Source of the DNA: Oryzias latipes
Lineage: Eukaryota > Chordata > Actinopteri > Beloniformes > Adrianichthyidae
DNA: 64,000 nucleotides
Assembly (NCBI RefSeq): GCF_002234675.1
Contig: NC_019870.2
Span: forward strand, 5,464,485-5,528,484
Direction of reading: 5' to 3'
The notes beneath the pieces are model-generated. The model saw only the letters and a program-made list of their open reading frames with translations, was not told the origin of the DNA and ran no database searches. Below, one piece after another: positions 53,101-63,970 of the stretch (positions within the stretch are counted from its first letter, which is position 1; the number at the start of each line of letters is the position of its first letter). Made by a program: the position numbers and the translations under genes.

Positions 53101-56100
53101 TACAAAACATTTCAGTTTTGCAAATGTTATCACGTAACTGAATGAATGGTTAGAGTATACATATGATAAAAAGCCAAATGTTTTGTTGGGTTGTATTATT
53201 TTATATTGAAGCTTACTTTTCTATTCCTCCATTCATTTGTATTATGAAGTACATTTCATACATAGATAATAAAACCAAAAGGTATAATACATTACTAATC
53301 CAATTCAAAGTTGAATTTAAAAACTCATTTTGGCGAACAGATGTCTGTTTTGGTGGTAATGCTTTGTCTTTCAACCCTTTTTTCTTTAGATTCTGAACAT
53401 CGTTCCAGAAAGAGTCTCCTACAACTTGCAGTGCGTCTGGGTTTAGTCCGTCTTACCCGTTTTCTAATTCACCAACCGACAGGTCGGAGGGCTCTGGCTT
53501 TACGGGGTCAGAGGGAAGAAACACCTGTCCACTGGCCTCACGACACTCTTACGATGCTGTCAAGGTGAGATTACCATTCCATCTGCTGCTTCCTCATCTT
53601 TAGATCATCCCCTTAGATATGATGGCTCCTAAAAAAAACAATTCCATGACATATAAAGCAATAGAAACAATGTAAAATCCAAGACACAACAATCCATAAA
53701 AAGTGAGCGCATGTGGAAAATTTTTAGTCCTATTTATTTTAAACCATGTCTCACGAGTAGAGCAGTTTTTTTTCCACTGTTAGAAAAAGTATATTTACAT
53801 ATAATACTCAAACAGCTCAACCGGGGAGAGAAAACAAAAGACTCTGAGCTGAATCTATATTTGCTTAGACTATAAACAGCAGCTAAACTCGGCTCGTGGT
53901 GCAATGTTTGTGCTTGTTCTGCCACGTTATGGCCATGCAGTCAGTTACAGACCCACTCTGTTTTTGGTATTTTAAACGTGTTCTCGTGGAATTTTTCTGC
54001 TGATGGTGGACACGTATAGAGAAAATTAATCCTAAAATGTATTTTAAATCATTGTGAATCAGCAGCAGACAAAAAAAATGCTGTTTTGAAAAAGATTGCC
54101 TGTTGCGTAGAAAATATGCTTCATTCATTACAGTGAAAAAGAGGGGTCAGTTTATACTGGAGGAACCGTAGGCCAGCATGCATTGGGGTTTTTGATATTG
54201 TGCTTCCCAAAACTGTCCCTGAACTCTCAAAATCAATAAATATCCAGTAAAACACAAGCCTAACAGCCTCTGAGACGCACACAATAATGGTGTCTAGCAT
54301 AAATGTGGTGATAACCAGCACAGTGGCTTTGTGGTAGAGTGTCTGCCCTGAGACCGGAAGGTCGTGAGTTTGAATTCAGCCCAAACCATAAAATGGTTAA
54401 AGACTCTAAAAATGGGACCCAGTGGCTCCCTGCTTGATTCTCAGCATTAAGGGGTTGGATTGGGGGGTTAAACTATGTCTGCAACCCCCAGAGGTCAAAT
54501 GCGGAGAACAAATTTCACACACCTAGGTGCGTGACAGGTAATGGGCCTGTCTTGAGCTGCATCATAAATGACTGGCTTGCAATGTGTGATGTAGGCCTCC
54601 ACAATAAATCGCAAATTTGTCGTTATTGCGATACCTGGCTGCAATAGGCATTTGACCAAAAATGTTGCAAAAAAGTTGCAATAAATGGTTACCTTAAATG
54701 TGCTGAGACAATCTTATGGCAGCTTGAAGCATTTAATGAATCAAATAAATCCATTGATGCATTTGACCAATCGGATGGAGCCCTTTCATGTTAGATCCTA
54801 TAAAGACGAGGGTCATTTGGAGTATATTTAAGGTATGTTGTTGACTCTTATTTAAATTAAACTATTGCAGTGAAATGGAAATTATGTTTTTGGTTGTTTC
54901 GCTATTTGTTAATGTATCACAAGTTATATCGTCATCGCAATATTGATCACTAATATCGCAAATCGCAACTTTTCCTCATATCGTGCAGCCATAATGTGAT
55001 GGTGGTCAGCACACGGACGATTGGCTGGAAGGACCTGGTTTGGATTGTGGACTGATTGTTTGGGTGGAACCGGCGTGTTTTTCCTGCCCACGCATGAGTT
55101 TTCTCCCGGTATTCCAGGTTCATCCCACGCTCCTAACATGTTTCATGGGTTAATTATAAACTCCTAATTGCTTGGTGTTAGTAGGCTATCTGTGTGTGTG
55201 TCTGCATGTTGACCCTGTGATGAACATGAAGTCAGTGTTCCTCAAAAACATGTACAACATTGCAAATCATTGAAGAACTGTTTACCTCTTTCCAATGATT
55301 TACTGTTTTACTTTCTTATTGTTTACAAGTTTTTTTTTCTAATTCCCTATAGTCAACACATGAATAAAGGAAGAAAAATAACAGATCGCAATTGAAGTTA
55401 TGGACTTCAATTGAAGTTATGGAATGGTCATTCTTTATTGAGGACGATAAACCTTGTTCAGCAGCTGCACCTTTGATACTTACGGAAAAGTTCTAACCTG
55501 GACTATTTATGTTATGGGTCAAATGTTTCTGTTGTGGAGTACAAAGAACATTTCATGTGTTCTGCATTGACTTCCTGTTGCAAAGACAAAAAGCTTTTGT
55601 CATTTGTTCCAAGTGAATGATTCCTCGTGGGCTTTCTTTCATCAAATTGAAATAGATCTATTATAAACTGCCCAAAAATAATTTCAGGTGACATAATGCG
55701 ACATGTAGCTTAATGGTTTTGTGTTTCATCACTCATTACTTGAAAACCAAGCTCTTCACTGCTGAATGTTCTGAATTTTAGCTTGATGTAAACAAGAACA
55801 TAGTGTACCGTTTCTGAAAACACAATGCTGCCTCGCTGCATGTCTTCCCTCAATTAACAAATTCGCTGTCGAAAAAGCTATTTGAAAAATGTGATGAGCT
55901 TATTGTTTAAGTAGCTCACTATGTCCAAAGTTTTTTCTGTTTTTGTGTGAATCAAATCGACCTTTAAGGAAGTATCTAAAATACTGTTCATGGTTTTGCC
56001 CTGTTTTCCTCTTCAAAATGAGACTGACAGTACTTCAGTAAAAAGTATTTTACTTTTTGAGCAGCAGACGAGTCAAACATTTGTGAACGGTCTTGTTTTT

Positions 56101-59100
56101 GATTGCATGTACAACCCTACTTGTTAAGGTGCTGCCAATATCGTTGGGTATCTGCATCCTTCAGATTCCTGCCTTGCCTGTCGCCTCGGGGCATTACTAG
56201 AAATGCATCACATGGCATGTTTTTGTCCAAACTAATGAACTGTCATGTAAATTAAAGGAGAGCTTTCAGTATTGTCTTTTGAATTTGCAAGAGGCGTTGT
56301 CTGAAGGTCAAAGTCTGAGTTTCTTAGTGTGACTGGTTCTGCATCATCTCTGAAATGAGAAATCTAAATCTAGTTGGATTTAGTTCCTTTGCTTTTGCCA
56401 ATATCAGTTCTTCTTGGACTGTAAAAGCACAGTTTACTGACTTGTGTGTCTGCAAAAAATGAGTCTTTTGTATCTTCCCAAAAAAAATCCGGCGTTTAAG
56501 ATTATCAGGAGGTGTTGGAGAGCGGCTGCTATTGGTGATGAGTAAGAGGGGTTCATCTGGCGAAAATCCAGTACCGTACAGAATCTGCAGCCATATAAGT
56601 AGGCAACGATACTGGATGAACATTTCTGAAATTGATGAGTTTATAAGTACAGCAGTTCAATGTAGTAAGAAGATGCACAGTAAGGAGATGCACAGTAACT
56701 TAAGGACCACAAAGCTGGTTCTTGTTTCTAATGGACATTTAAACCACCCAGCAGTGGATGCAGTTTATTTTCTCAAAACAGTTTTATTTGCTTACATTAC
56801 CTAAAGCGTTTAACAAAGTCAGTGTGTGAATTTGCTCAAGGGAGTTACTTTTTAAATCAGGAAGTGTTTCACCTGTCAGAGTAAGGTGTGTTAAATCTGT
56901 GTTTCTGACGGTGTAGGTGTGGTCATGTAATACCATTCTACATTCTTTCATAGCTGCAGTCATAGACGTTCTGGTTGAAGCTGTAACTGTCTATTTAACC
57001 AATCAGAGGAGCGCTTGACGTGGGTGGGGCCTCTCCAAGATCTGTTTGTGTTGAAGGCATTGTTGGCTGTATGCAGTTTGACTTTGAAGGCTGCAGCCCT
57101 CAAGTGTATTGAACTGGCAAGTGAGAAATCTTTGACACTAGACAAACATTTACGACCTCAAGAATCGTGAGACGAGGTAACAAGGTTTAATTTTTTATTT
57201 TTTTGCAGGAATAGTTTTTTCAAATGTTGCTCATTGCAGTTTTCTGATGTTTCTGTTTCTTGTATCGCCTCCTCAGTTCTTCAGGATCTGCTGACGCCTT
57301 CTTTCCTGGTCTTTGGTGCTTGTGGTCCGACAGCTCCAGAATGCTAAGGGTTTGTCCTAGGAGGGACTCTGTCGTCCTCACAGTGCAGCAGGTGGTTGAC
57401 GGCGACCCTCAGGACGGCGTTCTGCTCCTTCGTAAAAGCCTTAAAGACCCCAGTGTCCACAAGCTGGTAGGAAAAAAGCCTCATCGTAACTGTGATTGGA
57501 TGTGGCTGAATAAAGAATGCATAATGAGTGGACAAACCTCTATGTTGACGATGCCATGTTCTATCTTGAATTTACAAAAAAAAAAAATCCCCTTTAGCCC
57601 CAGCTACAAATCTCGATTTCAATTTATTGACTCCTCGAGCATGATTGGGAAGCAGCTTAGGGGAAAAGAAAATGTTGGATTTAAAGTTTGGAGATTTTTA
57701 ACGGCGTCATCATGGCAAACTCCCAAAAGTAGCGTTGCCCACATATTTTACAGGAATGATGTGAGGATTAAAAACATGAGTCCTTGGCTCAAGCTGAATC
57801 AAAGAATGTGAGACATGATGTGGGCGTGGTTAACAAAAAAACCTCTGTTGCCAAGGAAATCCCAAATTTAACTTTTGCCGATTCTTTTAAAAATTATTTA
57901 AACCTGTTCGTCAACATAAAATGGTTGCTATGGAGATTAAACCAACAGAAAAGCCACTATTTTGAAAATGGCATCAATTTTTCATGTGCAGCTCTGATCA
58001 GGGTGGTGGGGGCAGAAGGGCAGAGTGAGGGGTATGCAGCAGCTGCTCAGCTGGTTGTCAAAAGGGGGCGGCGAGGGTAGGGGCCCATACAACACCGCCA
58101 TCGAACTATGTATAAAACCGTATGATCTTGATTCTCATGCCTCTGACAGATGGTATAGGTGTTTTGTTCTCACTCAGTCCTAAAATGACCAATCAAACAT
58201 CAGCAAACTTTTGTTTTTAGATCAAATTTCTCAGAGCTGGTGCTCCAGAGGAGAGGACGAGCATAGACGATGTTCATCTGAGCGATGAAGGTAAGGACAT
58301 CTGTCACACTTACTCTAGACCGTTTTTAGAAAGGTTGGTGTTGCGTGAACCCATCACTCTGGAACACAAAGAACGAAGGAGCTCAGTCTGTGTGTTAACC
58401 TGTGAGCCACTTGGTCACATGTATCTTCCAGCTGTGTAACTCAAGCTGTGAAAAACAAATCCAGACGCACATGTTCAAAACATGAACACCTACTGGCTTT
58501 TAGTTATTTGTCACTCCTTTGTGTTTCACGCTGTTCTGCCTAGAACACAATTATTGTGACCAGAAAAGCAACAATTCTTCTATTTTGAATCAATCTTCTG
58601 TCGCCCTGGTGCCTAAATAACTAATAACAAACAGATGATGCCATCCTGCAGATATAAATGAGCCTAATCCCAGGGATTTCTGCAGTTCTGGAAATGCATC
58701 TGAGCCTGGCTGTGCATGAGCGCACAGACTTTACTTTGGAACGGTGGGAAATGAACAACCGCGGATTCACTTGTGCAAACAGTGGTCTTGTCCGACATCC
58801 ATCATTTACAACCTAAAGAGGCTAGAAACTTTTCGTGGCGACCATAAAAGGAGCTCTCTGCACTTTTATTTGCTTTTCATGGTAAAATGCAGAGCAAACT
58901 AAAGAAGCAGAATGTTCCTTTTGACATGCTCAGAGAGAGATTTTTGTAAATATTCAGCGCTGGAACCTAAATTTAATTTCATTCTTTAGCCACAGACATT
59001 TTCTATTTCTTAACTGTGGCCACTCGTCTTGGTAACCATGGAGATGGCAAATGCTGGTATCGACTCATAAAGAGAGGCAGGAAGAGCACCTCAGTATTGA

Positions 59101-62100
59101 CCTTAACCCTGTCTTGACTTTAGCAGCGTCTCATTAATCCTCTCAGAATAACAACTTCCTAGTATTGAGCGTGTGCTCTTTCTCTGAAGCGGCTGGTTTG
59201 GGCGTCTGATTGGTTCGTCTTTTGAGTTTCTGACCAGGGGGGTTCAGAAGGAGAGGGGGGAGTGTTGGTGCTCCGTGTAACACAGGTGTATTTTTTGCTC
59301 TGCACAGGCAGGGAGGTCCATGTGGAGGAGGATGTGCTGGTGGATAATGTGAGTATAAGCGCAGGTGGATGTGGACATTCTCTGTTCTTTAGCCTTTGGG
59401 TTTTTATGTACTGAAAAATTCTGTTCTTGAATATTTATTTTATTTAGGTTTTTGAGGAACAGCTGGTTTTGTCGCTGGATGAAGATGAGGAATACTTGTC
59501 CTCATTATCAGGTAATTTATTTTCCTCCGCAAGCCCAACTTAACTACTTTTCAGTGATTTTCTGGTGTCTGGCTTCAGTGATGAACTGCTTATCTTACTC
59601 GAAAACATCTTAACAACTAAATAGTTGTGGCTGTGGCTTTGACGCATAATGAGGTGATTAAGAAGCCACGGCTGGAGTGATTACTCCTGTGGTACTGGCA
59701 CGAGACATGAGCTCTGTTTCCAATCACATCATAGGAAATCAATACAGTTACTGTTAAGGATGTCTTCATCCGACCACCTAATCGGTAATCGAGCACGATC
59801 ACATAGTTTCACCCTCGATCAAAACTTTTTCAATAGCAAAATAATATTAGTTTATTAAAATATGTCACTAAAATTTTTTTAGTAAAATAAGGATTCTCGC
59901 TGAAACCATTTTTGATCTATTGTGAAAGTGTTCCCAGTGGTCTGTAAATTATGATTACGCCGTTTTTAGCCAAAATGAAAAAAACACCTTTTTCTGTGAC
60001 ATAATTTCTGCAGAGCGACAGCAGTCCCATCAATCATCTGTTTAGGGGAAATTCCGTTAGCTTACAGCCCCTCACAACTAAAATAAGAAGAAAATAGAAA
60101 TCGAGGAAAACCTGGATGTGTTTGTTAAATTTGTTCTTTTTTTAATGTGTGTTGAAAGTATCAAATCAGCTGATACTCAAAATCAAATGACTCCGAATCC
60201 AATCAGGGCCAAAAAGTCATCCCAAGTTACTTTTGCTCTTACAAAGTATCACACTTCTCTCTTTCATTCAACTGCAAATCTTTTTTTTAAATGCTGCTTT
60301 CTGATTGCATTTAGCCTGCAAAATACTGAAGAATCTGCAGAGTCATTGGGACAAAGACAGAAATGGGGTCAGGCTTGTCCCTCTCAGACTTCGAGCTTGA
60401 ATAAATAAAAAATAAAAGCCCCGCTTTCACCCCAAAGTTGGGCAGGGAAGCCGCAGTCTGAGCGAAAGGTGGAATGTTAACAAGCTAAAACGGTCTGTTC
60501 CTCCAAAAGCTGACATTAAAGACAAGGCATGTACATTAGCCACGGAGTAGAGGGCAGTAAACACACATTCTTTCTGGCAAGTAGAAACTTGAGGATGCTA
60601 AGAGTTTCTTTCAGGTGTTGCCGCGGTAACCGAATGCTAATTTCCTGTGCTCTTTTGGAGTAATGGAGAGTGTCTGGTGGTACACAGTGAAACTTGTGGT
60701 CCATAAACTGAGTGTATTCATGCGTCTTTGTAAAATAAAGTTGAGTAAAACCACAGAGCTGTGCACGTTCCAGAACCGCACTGTTTATTTGTTTTTTAAT
60801 GTGATTAGGAAATCTTAAGGCAAACGTGCAGGAAAAGGTTTTCTTCTACAGCGGCTGGAAGTGCCGTTAGATCCTTACATGTGTCTAGTAGATTGAGCAC
60901 AGCTTAGTTTTTTGTTCCTCTGCACTGAAAACGGACCAAAAAGGAGCTGCAGCCTAAAAACCGTCCGTGTTTGAGCTTCAGTGTCATCACTGTGTGAGAG
61001 CAGCAGAGGAAATGCCTCCGAGATGCCCAGGATTTCCTTTACATTAGAGCAGACGAGGCTGCCTCAGACATCAAAGTCTGGGAGGAAAGCGCTCTCATCA
61101 AGGGACGCAATTTTCCAGGCTGTGAAAGTAAAAATACCATCTACTGCTGCAGATAATCCACAGCCAGTGACACACTACACCCACTTCAGCTTCCAAACAC
61201 AATTCAGAGTAAACTAATCATTCAGTCCCAGTTTCTTCTCTTATTGTCAGATTTTTCTGTTTGGGACTCTATTGAAAACATTTCCAGAAACTTTGTTTTT
61301 CACAAGTCCAACATGAGTCACAGGAAGCGGCTCGCTCTGCCACTGAAGTTTAGGAAGTCAGTTTTGGCCAATTTCTGGAGAGTTTGGTTCCAGCGGGTCT
61401 TACCCAGGAAGTCGTTTAATTCCATTAAAAATCTTTTTTTTTCTCTCTTTTTCCTTTGGAAGATCATGTTTAATAGAATACTTTGAGTTTTATAGATAAT
61501 CAGCATTACTCGGGTGTTTTTGTTGTCGTTGCACATTCAAAGTTGTCTTTAAAACGCTTTTATTCAGCTTCTGTTTGGCAGATTTTGATGTTCTCTTTTG
61601 TAAATTTCATCCAAAAAAGGCTGTTTAATTTTATTATTAAAATTTTGGTTTGTTTTTATCAAGAATCTTCAAAAATGCTGTGATTTACTTTGTGAAAAGT
61701 ATTTAAAAGTCTGCATTTCTATGTCTGGTAAAAGCTTTGGTGAGAATCAAGGCCTACAGGTATGGCGTACAACATTTTTTTCGCCCACCTATCTGCCATT
61801 GAACCTCCTTATTGGCTAAAAACACCGGATCCAGGTAAACAGCAGCAGATAAACCTGATGTAAACGGAGAGCTCTCAGTAACGGGGAGTGGAGGGGGGGG
61901 CAGGGTTGCTTTCCTTTTACAGTAGATCAAAAGATGATCGGAGTGGGTCTTTAAAGTCCCGTTAGTTGTTGGTCACACCTGGTAGGGTCAAATGGACCCC
62001 GAATACAACCTTAAAATGCTGAGTGTCAAGCAAGGGTTCCATTTTGAAAGTCTTTGGTAAGATCTGACTGTGGATTTGAACCCACAGCCTTCCATTTTCA

Positions 62101-63939
62101 CTGTGAACATACAGTCTTATGGCCATTTTGCAAATAAGTCAGCAACTATTACTACTACAATTAACTTCTTCAAAACTCAACTATTTTCCCCTAAGTGTTT
62201 CATTAATTTGCCTCTTCATCCCTTCTGTTCTTCAAATAAAATCAGAATCAGAATCTTTGATTGTCATTATGCAGTGCACAGTGAAATTGTTTCCAGCAGC
62301 TTTTTTAATAAATAATAAAAATAGATACTAAAAACTGTTCAGGAAAAAAAAGATGAATATTGCACACATGGAATGAGTATTGCATACTCATGGTTGCATA
62401 AAAGTGCAACCAGAGCATAGTCGACTGTGTAGTGACAGGGAATTAGTGTCTTATGAGAAGCATTTTTATTTTGACGTTAGAAATAAAGCTTCTCCTGGGG
62501 AAATATTCCCTGAAGGTTTTATTTATTTTTTACAAATTTATTAGAAACTTCAGCCCCTTTTCCAATTTTATATTTAGCATCTTATTATTAAAACCCCTGT
62601 TTTTGGCCTGATTTCAAACGGATCATGTTATGTCATGTGCTACACATAGAGCTGATAGCTGAACAGATGCAGGACAACCGAGTCAGCGATCCTCCCACTT
62701 CTCTGGAAAACGGGGCAAAGACGAGATGTGGAGGTTTCTATTCAAAACAGTCAGGTAAAGGTCAAACACCTGCGGACATGCGGCGGCTGTTCCCCTCAGC
62801 CTTTCTTCTTCTGTAAGCCCTGACATTTCAGAAGAAGGATGAATGCAGAGTGCTTTAAAAACAAGCAGGAAAGTTGACCAAGCAGCACATTTTTGTGGCA
62901 TTTCAGATCCTTTTTTCTTAATAAATCTGATTTCTGAAACTTTTAGAAAGTGGAAGCACACATTGAAACAGACTGCTGTCATTTTTGATAATTTCAAAGT
63001 TACTATTTTCTAGATTTAGTGAGAGCAGATATTACTTTTTTTAAAAACACGCTAAACCTGCTTATGTCTTTAAAAGACCCACTCTGGGGAAAATTGTGTT
63101 TTTGTTATTTTTAAACACCAAAAATGTGCTTAAAATTGAATTTTTGAGTATTTCTTAATTAAAAACGCTGTGAATTAGGACCAGATGAAAATAATACTGT
63201 TTGAAATAAAAGCTTGTGATGTAGAACATGCACTGAGTGGGTCACAAGGTCCCTCCTCAGAGCTCCTTTTTAATTAAAAACATTTAAATTTACATCAAAA
63301 GTTTCTATATTTGGGGGAAAAACACTTACAGATGCGTGAAACCTGAGTATCGTCAAAGTAAAGTCTGGTTAAAGTTATAAAATATTACAAAAAACAAGGC
63401 TTTTATTCAAATTAAGAGAATTTCAAGGTGTTTAAAAATATTTAAATATTCATTTAAAATGCCAACTATCACATTTTGGCTTTGTGAATATTTTCTTTAT
63501 GTTCTGCTAAAAAATTGCACCATTTATGTGCATAAAGGGCTAAAGATTTAAGCGTCAAATAAGTTTATGTTCGTTCTTCTCTCTCGTTTGATGTTTTTAT
63601 TTTTAGTTTTTAAAGCCATCCGTCACATGTGGTTTAATAATTGATTTAAGTTGACAAAAAGTGGCTTCTTTTATTATTACTTAAACATAATTTTTTGTCT
63701 TCGGTTGCATTTTTCTTTTGACACATTACTGCCCCCCAGAGATGGAAACTGGAATTGCTGCGCCTCATTGTACCTCCTTGAGTGTCAAATCTTTAGGCCA
63801 TGGGGGTGTGAAAGTGTTTTACATGTGATGCATTTGTTTAATCCCAATTTATTTAGCATTTTTTGTTTTAAATGTTTAAGATTAAGAAACACGGTTCAAA
63901 TGGGTTTGGAGGAAGATATAACCACTTTAAATGGTTTTG

Positions 63940-63970
<31 letters not shown>

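Noticed and set aside
54316-54390. Possible tRNA gene
   Set aside because: The box A and box B sequences are degenerate and the arms do not pair into a cloverleaf. It is the head of a SINE.
57260-57811. 183-codon frame covering an arhgef28 exon
   Set aside because: Only 57277-57466 is exon. The extension reads into the intron and a repeat.
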